Below, piece by piece: positions 10,325-18,655 of a DNA stretch of 40,266 nucleotides (position 1 is its first letter; each line of letters starts with the position of its first letter). The stretch covers positions 1 to 40,266 of the forward strand of contig NZ_JOFH01000045.1 of assembly GCF_000721235.1 (NCBI RefSeq), given 5' to 3'. Below the pieces are notes generated by a model. It searched no databases. It saw only the letters and a list, made by a program, of their open reading frames with translations, and was not told the origin of the DNA. Position numbers and translations under genes: made by a program. Source of the stretch: Streptomyces olivaceus (GTDB lineage: Bacteria; Actinomycetota; Actinomycetes; Streptomycetales; Streptomycetaceae).

Positions 10325-10909
10325 ATGAGCGCACTCACCGTGAGCCAGGATCCCGAACAGAGCTGGGACGAGCTTGTCCGGTTCTGGGAGGAGATGGAGT
10401 GGCCCGAGGGCAGCAAGGTGGAGATCATCGAGGGGATCGTCACCGTGTCACCTGCTCCCGGACTGCCTCACAACGACATCACCGAACGTATCCAGCGGGG
10501 GTTGTACTCGGTGATTCCCGTCCATTGGGGGGTTTATCAGACACTCGCCCTCTCCGTGCCGTCCCGGCTCGGGATGCTCATCCCGGACCTTCTCGTGACG
10601 CAGCGGCCGAACCACGCGGGGCCCGATACCCATATTCCCGCCGCCCTCGCAGAACTCGTCGTCGAGATCACTTCCCGCTCCAACGCCCGGCACGACCGCA
10701 TCACCAAGCCCGCCGCCTACGCCACCGCCGGCATCCCGCTCTACCTGCTCGTCGACCGCTGGGCCCCGGGCGGACCCACGGCGACGCTGTACGGCGAACC
10801 GAAGGGTGACGTCTACCGCGTGCTGAGCGCTGCGAAGTTCGGCGACCCCCTCAATCTCCCCGCCCCCTTCGACCTCGTCCTCGACACCGGCGAGTTCCCC
10901 GAGGCCTGA
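10325..10909 (+). CDS. Uma2-family (DUF820) putative restriction-endonuclease-fold protein
   Basis: This 194-residue protein belongs to the Uma2 group, which has the PD-(D/E)XK nuclease fold and is greatly expanded in Streptomyces and cyanobacteria. The pattern seen is IPDLLV near residue 80 (Asp), ELVVEITSRSN near 113 (Glu-x-Thr/Lys type) and KPAAYATAGIPLYLLVD near 130. TAGGAG lies just before the ATG. Codon use is slightly less GC-biased than in neighbours (for example TTG, GTT and TAT codons around 10500-10540), which may indicate a more recent arrival. The cellular role of the family is unknown; no methylase or toxin partner is visible. Confidence 0.8.
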   Translation: MSALTVSQDPEQSWDELVRFWEEMEWPEGSKVEIIEGIVTVSPAPGLPHNDITERIQRGLYSVIPVHWGVYQTLALSVPSRLGMLIPDLLVTQRPNHAGPDTHIPAALAELVVEITSRSNARHDRITKPAAYATAGIPLYLLVDRWAPGGPTATLYGEPKGDVYRVLSAAKFGDPLNLPAPFDLVLDTGEFPEA

Positions 10910-10969
10910 CACCGGGAGGGCGCCGCCGGGTGGCGATGGGCGGCGTCCCGTTCGGGCGCGTCGGTCCGG

Positions 10970-12478
10970 TCACCCCGGCAGCCGCAGCCGGCCGTCGACC
11001 CGGCGCGGAATTGAGGCGTCCCCCTCACGCAGTTCGGGCGGCAGCAGGTGGGCCGGGCTGTTCTGCCAGGCCAGGGGCCGCAGGAAGCGGCGGAGACCGG
11101 CCGGCCCCACGGAGGTGTGCTGGTTGTCGGTGGCCGGCCAGGGCCCGCCGTGCTGCTGCGCCCAGCTGACCGCCACACCCGTGGGATACCCGTCGAAGAG
11201 CACCCGGCCGCTCCGCCCGGCGAGCGCCGCGGCGGCGCCGTCGCGCACCGGGTCGTCGCCGCTGCCGCCGTGGACCGTGCCGACCAGGGCGCCCGGCAGC
11301 TCCCGGAGCAGCGGGTCCAGCGCTTCGGGGCGGTAGCGCACTAGGAGGGCGACGGGACCGAAGACCTCCTCCACGCGGGCGGCGTCGAACTGCTCGGCGT
11401 CCAGCACCGCGACCGCCGGCCGGGTGCGGTAGCCCTCGCGGTCCGGCTCCGCGGAGCGGGTCAGGTCCGCGGTGGCGGCCAGGTGGTCGAGGCCGCCGGC
11501 GTAGGAGGCGGCGATCCGGTCGTTCAGCATGGCCGGGAGCGGGCGGGCCGCGACCCGTCGGCGTACGGCGTCGACCAGGCCGTCACCGGCCGGGGTGCCC
11601 GGCACCAGGACGAGGCCCGGCTTGGTGCAGAACTGGCCGCCGCCCAGGGTGAAGGAGTCCACGAGGCCCTCGGCGATCGACTCGGCACACTCCTCGGCCG
11701 CGAGCGGCGTGACCACCAGCGGGTTGACGCCGCCCAGTTCGCCGTAGAAGGGGATCGGCACGTCACGCGCGGCGATCACCGTCTTCAGCGCCGCAGCCCC
11801 CGCGTGGCCACCCGTGAAGGCGACGGCCGTGATGCGCGGGTCGGCGACGAGGGTCAGACCGGCGTCGGTGCCGTACACCAGGGACACCGTGCCCTCGGGC
11901 GCCCCGTGCGCGCGGACGGCGTCCTGGAGGATGCGCCCGCACAGGGCCGACGTGAGCGGGTGGCTGCTGTGCGCCTTGACGACCACGGCGCAGCCCGCGG
12001 CGAGCGCGGCGGCGGTGTCGCCGCCCGGCACGGAGAAGGCCAGCGGGAAGTTGCTCGCCCCGAAGACCGCCACCGGCCCCAGGGGGACCAGCATCCTGCG
12101 CAGGTCGGGACGGGGGCCCATCGGGGTGTCGCCGGCGTGGTCGACCGTCGCCTCCAGATAGCCGCCCTCGTCGACGACGTCGGCGAGCAGTCTGAACTGG
12201 TAAGCGGTGCGGGTCAGTTCGCCGTTCAGGCGGGCGGTGCCCAGCGCGGTCTCCCGGTCGGCCGTGGCCACGACCTCGGGCGCCTCCGCCTCCAGCGCGT
12301 CGGCCATGCGGCGCAGCAGCGCGGCGCGGAAGGGCCGGCCGTGCGCGGCCAGTTCGGCGGTGGCCCGGGAGGCCGCCTCGCAGGCCGCCGCGACGTCCTC
12401 GTCGCTGCTGGTGCGCAGGTCGGTGCCGGTGACGGTTCCGGTGCTCGGGTCCGCCGTGGTGATGGTCTCGCCGCTCAC
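10970..12478 (-). CDS. Alpha-ketoglutaric semialdehyde dehydrogenase (sugar-acid pathway)
   Basis: This is an aldehyde dehydrogenase oxidising 2,5-dioxopentanoate to 2-oxoglutarate, the last step of oxidative pentose/hexarate breakdown. The 502-residue protein has the catalytic Glu247 in FYGELGG and Cys284 in GGGQFCTKPG. The latter context, together with FGASNFPLAFSVPGGDTA, is typical of the KGSADH group rather than general aldehyde dehydrogenases. The GTG start at 12478 overlaps by four bases the stop of the DapA-fold dehydratase gene, whose product would supply its substrate, so the two are translationally coupled. The gene is convergent with the Uma2 gene, with only about 60 bases between them. 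Confidence 0.88.
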   Translation of the reverse strand: MSGETITTADPSTGTVTGTDLRTSSDEDVAAACEAASRATAELAAHGRPFRAALLRRMADALEAEAPEVVATADRETALGTARLNGELTRTAYQFRLLADVVDEGGYLEATVDHAGDTPMGPRPDLRRMLVPLGPVAVFGASNFPLAFSVPGGDTAAALAAGCAVVVKAHSSHPLTSALCGRILQDAVRAHGAPEGTVSLVYGTDAGLTLVADPRITAVAFTGGHAGAAALKTVIAARDVPIPFYGELGGVNPLVVTPLAAEECAESIAEGLVDSFTLGGGQFCTKPGLVLVPGTPAGDGLVDAVRRRVAARPLPAMLNDRIAASYAGGLDHLAATADLTRSAEPDREGYRTRPAVAVLDAEQFDAARVEEVFGPVALLVRYRPEALDPLLRELPGALVGTVHGGSGDDPVRDGAAAALAGRSGRVLFDGYPTGVAVSWAQQHGGPWPATDNQHTSVGPAGLRRFLRPLAWQNSPAHLLPPELREGDASIPRRVDGRLRLPG

Positions 12479-13380
12479 TTGACTCCCCACGTTTCCAGGA
12501 TGGCGCTGATTCGCTCCCGGACCTGCGGCGCCGGCCGGGCGGACGGTGGGCGGACCCAGGAGCTGCCGAGCCCGATCTGGTGCAGGGCCTCCTTGACCAC
12601 GCTGACGTTGTCCGCGCTGTTGCGGGCCAGGCGCAGTTCCTCGAACTCGCGCACGCTGTCCCACGTCTTCATCGCGCTGTCGAAGTCCCCGGCGGCCAGG
12701 GCGTCCTGCATCCCCGTCGACAGGTGCGGGGCGATGGCGGCGAGCCCCGAGGTGAAGCCCTGCGCGCCGACGGCCGCGTAGCCGGGGGCGGTGAGCTCGG
12801 CGAGGCCCGCGATCCAGGTGAACCGCTCCAGACCGGCCTGGCGGGCGACGACGGCGAAGGCCGCGGTGTCCGGCAGCGCGTACTTCACGGCGACGACGTT
12901 GGGGCAGGCGTCGGCCAGCTCCTGGAAGTGGCCGGGGCCGATCGCCGGGTTCTTGACGTAGGGCACGATCCCGAGATCGGGAACGGCCGAGGCGATACGG
13001 CGGTGGTAGTCGACCCAGCCCTCGGCGGAGACGTAGGGGTGCACGGGCTGGTGCACCATGATCGCCTCGGCGCCCCGGTCGCGGGCGTACCGCGCGTCGT
13101 CGACCGCGGTCGTGACGTCGAAGCCGACACCGGCCAGCAGCAGGGCGCGGCCGGCGGCACCGGCGGCCACCACGTCGACCGCGGTGCGGCGCTCGGTGGG
13201 GGTCAGGCAGTAGAACTCGCCCGTGTTGCCGTTGACGGTGACCACACCGACCCGGCCGTCGACCAGACGCGCCACGACGCGTTCGAGGACGGGCCGGTCC
13301 ACCTCGTCCTTGTCGGTGAAGGGGGTCGGGGTGATCGCGACGACGGTGGCCAGTCGGGACCGCAGGTGTGCGGGGTCCAT
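12475..13380 (-). CDS. DapA-family keto-deoxy sugar acid dehydratase (5-dehydro-4-deoxyglucarate dehydratase-like)
   Basis: This class I aldolase-fold enzyme is expected to dehydrate and decarboxylate 5-dehydro-4-deoxyglucarate (or a similar keto-deoxy acid) to 2,5-dioxopentanoate. The 301-residue protein shows GNTGEF at 51-56 and the Schiff-base Lys166 in VVAVKYA. Tyr141 in VPYVKNP occupies the usual catalytic Tyr position. The overlap with the ketoglutarate-semialdehyde dehydrogenase and the divergent enolase-superfamily gene support a sugar-acid role rather than lysine synthesis. The ATG at 13380 is preceded by GGAGGAGAGC on the coding strand. The GntR-type operator at 13424-13442 lies 43 bases upstream. 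L-2-keto-3-deoxyarabonate dehydratase is the main alternative. Confidence 0.85.
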   Translation of the reverse strand: MDPAHLRSRLATVVAITPTPFTDKDEVDRPVLERVVARLVDGRVGVVTVNGNTGEFYCLTPTERRTAVDVVAAGAAGRALLLAGVGFDVTTAVDDARYARDRGAEAIMVHQPVHPYVSAEGWVDYHRRIASAVPDLGIVPYVKNPAIGPGHFQELADACPNVVAVKYALPDTAAFAVVARQAGLERFTWIAGLAELTAPGYAAVGAQGFTSGLAAIAPHLSTGMQDALAAGDFDSAMKTWDSVREFEELRLARNSADNVSVVKEALHQIGLGSSWVRPPSARPAPQVRERISAILETWGVK

Positions 13381-13423
13381 GCTCTCCTCCGTTCAGGGGT
13401 GCCGCGGACGACGCGGACACTCA

Positions 13424-13442
13424 TTCATATACGAGATATGAA
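13424..13442. promoter_or_regulatory. GntR operator candidate 1 (TTCATATACGAGATATGAA)
   Basis: This is an inverted repeat of 7 bases with a 5-base centre. It shares the core TACGAGATAT with the site at 13603 and lies just upstream of the dehydratase gene in the divergent control region. Assignment to the GntR regulator at 14998 is inferred from the third, related site in front of that gene. Confidence 0.7.
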
Positions 13443-13602
13443 AGTAGGGGTGAGAGGGGAGCCGGTCAAGGGCGAGGTGGTGGCCTTGCGGGTCCGTATC
13501 ACCGTAAACCCGGCGTCCTGGTCGGTGTACGTGCGGTGATGTCGACGAGGTTTCCCGCCCGCAACCCTTGACGTGCCGAGACGTGCTGCTTAAGTTCGGC
13601 TC

Positions 13603-13621
13603 TCGTATACGAGATATACGA
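13603..13621. promoter_or_regulatory. GntR operator candidate 2 (TCGTATACGAGATATACGA)
   Basis: This is an inverted repeat of 7 bases with a 5-base centre, lying 79 bases before the enolase-superfamily gene. It shares TATACGAGATAT with site 1. One site faces each of the two divergent transcripts, the expected arrangement for a shared repressor. Confidence 0.72.
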
Positions 13622-13700
13622 CGCAGCTGTACGACGCAGTTCGGATCGGCCGGCCCCGAACCGGCAGGCACCAGTGCGGGACACGAGAGGAACGAACGCC

Positions 13701-14890
13701 ATGTCACTCGTCGAGAAGGTCGAGATCATCCAGTTCAACGAGGACGAGCCGGACTACCTCCGGACCTTCGACTCCGAGGACCGGGCGGGCTCGTGGTACT
13801 ACAGCCCCGGCAGCGTCGGCCGGCGCGGCCACCTGATGGTGCGCGTGCACACCGCCGACGGGCTGACCGGCGAGTACGCCTACCACGCCACGGCCGGCGC
13901 CGCAGCGCTCCAGGCCGTGGACGTGGCGCGCGTCCTCGTGGGGCGGGACTGGCAGCACCGCGAACGGCTGTTCCGCACCGCCCGGCGCATGGCGCGGCCG
14001 ATGCACAACTACGGCCTCTCCTTCGTCGACAACGCCCTGTGGGACCTCGCCGGCAAGGCCTACGGCGCCTCCCTCGCCGAGCTGCTCGGCGGCTGGCGCG
14101 ACCGCGTGCCGGCCTACGCCTCGACCGTCAACGGCGACCGGGCCGGCAGCCTGTCCTCCTCCGAGCAGGTCGTCGAGTTCTTCGGGCAGCTCCAGCAGGC
14201 CGGCTGGCGCGGGTTCAAGATGCACAGCTGGCACGAGGGCGACAAGTGGGAGGAGGCGCGCAACGTCACGCGGATGCGCGAGGTCCTGGGCGAGCGGGCC
14301 GAGCTGATGCTCGACCCGGCCTGCGTCTTCGACTCGCTCAGCGACGCGATCTTCGTCGGCAAGGCGTGTCAGGAGGCCGCCTTCCGCTGGTACGAGGACC
14401 CGCTGCGGCCCATCGGCGTCGGCGTCCACCAGCACCGGCAGCTCAGGGACGCGCTCGACATCCCCATCCTCCAGACCGAGCACGTGCCCGGTCCCGAGGC
14501 CAAGGCCGACTTCCTGCTGGCCGGCGGTACCGACCTGCTGCGCGTTGACGCGCACTACGACCTGGGCGTCACCGGGTCCCTCACCACCATCAAGTTCGCG
14601 CAGTCGCTGGGCGTGAAGTCGAGGTGCACGGCCCCAGCCCCGTCCACCGCCACCTCGTCGCCTCGCTGCAGGGCACCTCGATGTACGAGGTCGCCAACGT
14701 CTCCCCGCACCACTCGAACCCCTCGCCGCACATCTACACCTGCGGCTACACCGACGACTGGACGAGCATCGGCGAGGACGGCACGCTGCCGGTCCCCTCC
14801 GGTCACGGGGTGGGCGTGAGCTACGACCTGGACCTGATCAGGAAGCAGGCCGTGAACACCTGGACTGTCACCGCCGACGGCGTCGCCTGA
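13701..14890 (+). pseudogene. Frameshifted enolase-superfamily (mandelate-racemase-type) sugar acid dehydratase
   Basis: This is a metal-dependent acid-sugar dehydratase of the mandelate racemase group, interrupted by a one-base loss. Frame 1 runs from ATG 13701 and contains FKMHSW (Lys-x-His), MLDPAC, WYEDPLRP, LQTEHVPG and LRVDAHYD. At about 14616-14618 the sequence GTGAAGTCGAG should by homology read GTG-AAG-GTC-GAG. From 14618 the coding continues in another frame as VEVHGPSPVHRHLVASLQ through the stop at 14890. Restoring one G gives exactly 397 codons. The lost part includes the catalytic-type His of EVHG, so the truncated product (about 306 native residues plus an unrelated tail) should be inactive. 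Its place, divergent from a keto-deoxy acid dehydratase and its partner dehydrogenase, implies the first step of hexarate (glucarate or galactarate-like) breakdown. A sequencing error is possible. Substrate unknown. Confidence 0.82.
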
Positions 14891-14970
14891 GCGGGGCCCG
14901 AGTGGGTCGTGCGGGCCGAGTGGCGCGGGCGGTCCGGGCGTTGACCCGGCCGGGCGGAGGGCCGTAGGGT

Positions 14971-14983
14971 CGTATCTCATACG
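14971..14983. promoter_or_regulatory. GntR operator candidate 3, autoregulatory (CGTATCTCATACG)
   Basis: CGTAT-CTC-ATACG is a 13-base palindrome whose complement contains TATGAGATAC, matching the core TAYGAGATAY of sites 1 and 2. It sits 14 bases before the GTG of the GntR gene, overlapping the probable start of transcription, which suggests autorepression. Confidence 0.6.
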
Positions 14984-14997
14984 CGAGAGGAGAGTCG

Positions 14998-15732
14998 GTG
15001 AGCAACCGTCGCACGACGGGCGAGGAATTCGCCCCGGTCGAACTCTCCCTCGCGCACGTGGATCCGCTGGCCAACCGTACCGAACAGGCGGCGTCCGTCA
15101 TCCGGCGGGCGATCCTGACCGGCCGGCTGCGTCCGGGCCAGCCGCTCGTCGAGTCCGACATCGCGGCCTCCCTCGGCATGTCCAAGACCCCGATCCGCGA
15201 AGCACTCAAGACCCTCGTCGGCTCCGGGCTCGTGGTGCTGAGCGCCTACCGGGGCGCCAGCGTCCGGGCGATGGACAGCGCGGCCGCCGCCGCGGTGTAC
15301 GACATGCGCCTGCTGCTCGAACCCGAGGGCGTCCGCCGCGCGGTGCGCAACGGCGGTGACCTCGGCGCGGCCCGCCGCTCGCTGGACCTGGCCGCCGAGG
15401 CGGGCCGGGCCGGCGACACCGCGGAGATGAGCCTGCACAACCGCGAGTTCCACCAGGCCCTCTACATGGCCTGCGGGAACCCGATCCTCGTCCGCACCCT
15501 GGACGACCTGCGGGACCAGGCGGCGCTGGTCAGCGTGTCGGGCTGGCGGTCCGCCGGCGGGCCCTGCGACGAGGCGGAGGAGCACGAGGACATCCTCGCC
15601 GCCGCCCAGGCGGGGGACGCCAACCGGGCCGCGCAGCTGCTCGCCGCCCACATCTCCGGCTTCATCCAGCGGGTGCTGCCCGCCCTCGACGGACACGTCG
15701 ACCCCGCACCGGCCGCGGAACGTTCGCACTGA
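14998..15732 (+). CDS. GntR-family regulator with FCD domain, probable sugar-acid repressor
   Basis: This is a DNA-binding regulator of the FadR/GntR subfamily. The N-terminal winged helix (about residues 22-90) has AILTGRLRPGQPLVESDIA and MSKTPIREALKTL. The C-terminal FCD ligand-binding domain (about 100-225) has the Asp/His metal-ligand pattern YDMRLLLEP, HNREFHQAL, EHEDILAA and AAQLLAAHI. The 244-residue length is normal. GTG at 14998 follows GAGAGGAG. Its neighbours and the TAYGAGATAY operators make it the likely controller of the dehydratase, dehydrogenase, enolase-family and importer genes. The inducer is probably a pathway sugar acid; this is inference. Confidence 0.9.
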   Translation: MSNRRTTGEEFAPVELSLAHVDPLANRTEQAASVIRRAILTGRLRPGQPLVESDIAASLGMSKTPIREALKTLVGSGLVVLSAYRGASVRAMDSAAAAAVYDMRLLLEPEGVRRAVRNGGDLGAARRSLDLAAEAGRAGDTAEMSLHNREFHQALYMACGNPILVRTLDDLRDQAALVSVSGWRSAGGPCDEAEEHEDILAAAQAGDANRAAQLLAAHISGFIQRVLPALDGHVDPAPAAERSH

Positions 15733-15772
15733 GCCCGCGGTGAGCCCACGGTGAGCCCGCACGTCGGTCGTA

Positions 15773-15816
15773 CTGAGGGCTTACCGAGGACTCACTGAGG
15801 ACTCACTGAGGACTTA
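15773..15816. repeat. 11-bp tandem repeats (CTGAGGACTCA)
   Basis: There are four imperfect head-to-tail 11-base units (15773, 15784, 15795, 15806), running into a partial fifth that reverses into AGTCCTC. Because the unit resembles half of the hairpin at 15808-15826, slippage at a terminator stem is a likely origin. Confidence 0.8.
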
Positions 15817-15826
15817 CTGAGTCCTC
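15808..15826 (+). terminator. Weak hairpin after gntR
   Basis: GAGGACT (15808-15814) pairs with AGTCCTC (15820-15826) over a 5-base loop. It lies 75 bases after the gntR stop within the 11-bp repeats. The stem is short, so termination is probably partial. Confidence 0.45.
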
Positions 15827-16081
15827 GCGGCCCGCCCCGCCGCGCCGCACGAACAGAACCATGCTCTCTCCCGGCTCCCCGCACCGCCTCACCCCCCACC
15901 CGCGTCCGCGCGCCGAGCGGCACGCACGAGCCGTCTCCTGATCCCCTCCCAGCGCCCCAACGCGCCCCCGCCCGAGCCCCGCTCGCCGCGCGACGCCGTC
16001 GCCCGGCCCGGTGGGCACACCCCCCTCTTTTCCGGCGCCGCAGCGCCAGTCACTGCCCCTACTCGCCCCAAGGCAGGTGCG

Positions 16082-17497
16082 ATGAAGCACTCTCCCGCAG
16101 CCGTCACCGACCCGCCGGCGCTCACCGCCGCCACGAAGAAGGCCTACTGGCGCCTGGTCCCGCTGACCATGCTGATGTTCGTCGTGAACTACATCGACCG
16201 GGTCAACATCGGCTTCGCCAAGGACGCACTGGAGTCGGACTCGGGCATCGGCGCGGCCGCCTACGGCCTCGGCGCCGGCCTGTTCTTCATCACCTACGCC
16301 GTCTTCGAGATCCCGAGCAACATCCTGCTCGAACGCTACGGCGCGAAGTTCTGGCTGACCCGCATCATGATCAGCTGGGGCCTGGTCTCGGCGCTGATGA
16401 TGTTCGCGCACAACGAGACCGTCTTCTACGCGCTGCGCATGGCCCTGGGCGTCGCCGAGGCCGGGTTCTTCGCCGGCGTCATCTTCTACTTCACCCAGTG
16501 GTTCCCCAACGCCACCCGCGGCCGGGCCAACGCCGCCCTCTTCTCGGCGTCGGCGCTCGCCGCGGTCATCGCGGGGCCCCTCTCCGGTGCCCTGCTGAGC
16601 ATGGACGACACCCTCGGGCTGCACGGCTGGCAGTGGATGTTCCTCATCGAGGGGCTTGCCGCCGTCCTCATCGGCCTGGTGGTGTGGACCCGGCTGGTCT
16701 CCCACCCGTCCGAGGCGCCCTGGCTCTCCGACGAGGAGAAGACGGCCCTGATCGACCGGCTCGTCGCCGAGGAGGCCGAGCGGGTCGCGACGAAGACCGA
16801 CAAGGCCCCCTCCCGCTGGTCGATGCTGCGCGACCCGCAGATGCTGCTCTTCTGTTTCGTGTACTTCGCCGCCCAGCTCGCCCAGTACGCCGTCACCTTC
16901 TGGCTGCCGGACTTCGTGCGCGACATCGGGGGACTCAGCGAGTTCACGATCGGCCTGATCTCCGTGGTGCCGTTCGCCGTGGCGTTCTTCGCGGTGCTGG
17001 CCGCCGGTCAGATCTCCGACCGCACCGGGCTCCGCCGCACCGTCCTCGGCTCCGGGTTCGTGCTCGCCGCCGTCGGCCTGACCGCCGCCGCCCTCGCCTC
17101 TCCGGTGCTGGCCGTCGTCATGCTGATCGTCGCCACGATCGGCTTCAAGGTGGCGGCCTCCTCGTTCTACGTGATCCCCCAGCAGTACCTGGTAGGCGCG
17201 ATGGTCGCCCCGGGCATCGCGCTGATCAACTCGGTCGGCAACCTCGGCGGTTTCGTCGCGCCCACGCTCCTCGGCCAGGTCGAGTCGCGCACCGGGAGCG
17301 TCGACAACGCATTGCTGATCGTCGCGGTCATCTGCCTGGTGGCGCTGGCCGGATGCGCGCTCATGCGCTACCAGGCGGGCGTCCGGGACACCGACCAGCA
17401 CGCCGACCCCACGGGCACGAGCACGAGCGCGGGTACGGGTTCCGAACCGGACCTGCCGGCGGCCGGACCGGGCCGGACCGTCGGCAACAGCGGCTGA
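16082..17497 (+). CDS. MFS transporter, anion:cation symporter type, probable sugar-acid importer
   Basis: This 12-segment major facilitator resembles the ACS family (GudP, DgoT and phthalate permease group), which imports hexarates, hexonates and other organic anions with protons. Seen in the 471-residue protein: the first membrane segment with NYIDRVNIGFA, the motif YAVFEIPSNILLERYGAKFW, RMALGVAEAGFFAGVIFYFTQWFP, a long central loop with WLSDEEK, and a second half starting LLFCFVYFAAQLAQYAVTFWLP. The tail after about residue 430 is hydrophilic and low-complexity. AAGGCAGG precedes the ATG. Its position after the GntR gene supports uptake of the substrate of the broken dehydratase. Confidence 0.9.
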   Translation: MKHSPAAVTDPPALTAATKKAYWRLVPLTMLMFVVNYIDRVNIGFAKDALESDSGIGAAAYGLGAGLFFITYAVFEIPSNILLERYGAKFWLTRIMISWGLVSALMMFAHNETVFYALRMALGVAEAGFFAGVIFYFTQWFPNATRGRANAALFSASALAAVIAGPLSGALLSMDDTLGLHGWQWMFLIEGLAAVLIGLVVWTRLVSHPSEAPWLSDEEKTALIDRLVAEEAERVATKTDKAPSRWSMLRDPQMLLFCFVYFAAQLAQYAVTFWLPDFVRDIGGLSEFTIGLISVVPFAVAFFAVLAAGQISDRTGLRRTVLGSGFVLAAVGLTAAALASPVLAVVMLIVATIGFKVAASSFYVIPQQYLVGAMVAPGIALINSVGNLGGFVAPTLLGQVESRTGSVDNALLIVAVICLVALAGCALMRYQAGVRDTDQHADPTGTSTSAGTGSEPDLPAAGPGRTVGNSG

Positions 17498-17520
17498 GCG
17501 GGGCGCCGCCCGCAGTCCAT

Positions 17521-17572
17521 CGCCCGCCGCCCACCGCCCGACGCCTCGGCGTCAGGCGGTGGGCGGCGGGCG
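17521..17572. terminator. Bidirectional terminator between convergent MFS and AEC genes
   Basis: The 18-base arms 17521-17538 and 17555-17572 are perfectly complementary, and an inner GACGCC/GGCGTC pairing extends the stem. It lies between two convergent genes, fitting a shared terminator. Confidence 0.85.
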
Positions 17573-17593
17573 CGGGCCTTCACCTCCCCGGCG

Positions 17594-18517
17594 TCACCCG
17601 AGCACCGCCGCCACCGCCACCAGGACCGGCACGGACACCACCGTCGACACCAGGATCGCGTCCCGCGCCAGGCGCTCGCCCACCTCGTACGTCGACGCGT
17701 AGGTGTACAGGTTCTGCGCGGCCGGCAGCGCCGACGTGACCACCACGTCGAGGAGTTGCGCACCCCGCAGGCCGAAGACGCCCGAGGCCAGGGCCCAGGC
17801 CACCGCGGGCTGCCCCACCGCCTTGAGCGCCACCGCGAGCAGTACCGGCTCCCGGTCCGCGCCCCGCATCGGCATCGTCGAACCGCACAGGGAGATGCCG
17901 AAGGCCAGCAGCACCGCCGGGACCGACATGTTGCCGATGAGAGTCAGCGGGTCCATGACCGGGGCCGGCACCCGCAGACCGCTCGCGGCGACCGCGACCC
18001 CGGCCAGCGAGCCCAGGGCTATCGGATTGCTCAGCGGCGTCAGCAGCCGCCGCCACAGCGGACGCCCCTGCGCGCCGCCGCCGGAGAGGTCGAGGATCGT
18101 CACCGCCACCGGTGTCACCAGCACCAGCTGGAACAGCAGCACCGGCGCCACCAGGGAGGCGTCGCCCAGCACGTACACGGCGATGGGGATGCCGAGGTTG
18201 CCGGAGTTGACGTAGCCGGAGCACAGGGCGCCGATCGTCGTACGGCCCACGCCCCAGCCCCGTACGGCGCCCACCGCGACGAAGACCCCGGCGACGGCGA
18301 CCGTCGACAGCGCCGTCACCAGCAGGCGGCTGGAGAAGACCACCGACAGGTCGGCCTCCGCGAGGGTCGTGAACAGCAGGGCGGGGGAGGCCACGTGGAA
18401 GGCGAGCTTCGTCAGGACCTCGCGCCCCTGGGGGCCGAGATGGCCCCGCAGACCGAGCACGTACCCCACGGCGATGACCACCGCGATGACCGCGAAACCG
18501 GTCAGCACCCCCTGCAC
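17594..18517 (-). CDS. AEC (auxin efflux carrier)-family transporter
   Basis: This is a membrane transporter of the AEC family, whose bacterial members move small carboxylates such as malate or malonate. From GTG 18517, preceded by GGAGG at proper spacing, the 307-residue protein begins directly with a membrane segment (VLTGFAVIAVVIAVGYVLG). It shows about ten hydrophobic segments and the family features YVNSGNLGIPIA and NMSVPAVLLAFGISLCG. Upstream codons in frame extend to 18667 but encode an Arg/Pro-rich string with no family similarity, so the longer start was rejected. The substrate is unknown. Confidence 0.86.
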   Translation of the reverse strand: MQGVLTGFAVIAVVIAVGYVLGLRGHLGPQGREVLTKLAFHVASPALLFTTLAEADLSVVFSSRLLVTALSTVAVAGVFVAVGAVRGWGVGRTTIGALCSGYVNSGNLGIPIAVYVLGDASLVAPVLLFQLVLVTPVAVTILDLSGGGAQGRPLWRRLLTPLSNPIALGSLAGVAVAASGLRVPAPVMDPLTLIGNMSVPAVLLAFGISLCGSTMPMRGADREPVLLAVALKAVGQPAVAWALASGVFGLRGAQLLDVVVTSALPAAQNLYTYASTYEVGERLARDAILVSTVVSVPVLVAVAAVLG

Positions 18518-18655
18518 GGCGCCGCCTCCCCGAAGAGGACGGCGGGGACGCCGGCGTCCGGCGGGGCGGGGCGGGGAGGCGGTACGTGGGGCATACAGCA
18601 AACCCTCCGGTGAGGGATGCGCGCAGGTCAATGTGATCTCTGATCGCGGACACCG

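Larger units (their letters stand above)
15733..16081. other. 349-base gap with short tandem repeats
   Basis: No gene is supported. The first 95 bases hold two repeat families: three copies of GAGCCCRCGGT-like 11-mers right after the GntR stop, then the CTGAGGACTCA 11-mers. The rest is C-rich sequence leading to the MFS gene, with AAGGCAGG just before its start. No TAYGAGATAY site was found here, so the importer may depend on read-through from gntR or on another control. Confidence 0.6.

Noticed and set aside
14291..14819. Apparent C-terminus of the enolase-family gene in its first frame (Thr/Pro/Arg/Ser-rich)
   Set aside because: Unlike the family, whereas the alternative frame to 14890 matches it; treated as a frameshift artefact or mutation, not a true tail.
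15803..17401. 532-codon minus-strand open frame opposite the MFS gene
   Set aside because: Asp/Glu/Gly/His/Gln-rich shadow translation; the plus strand has twelve membrane segments.
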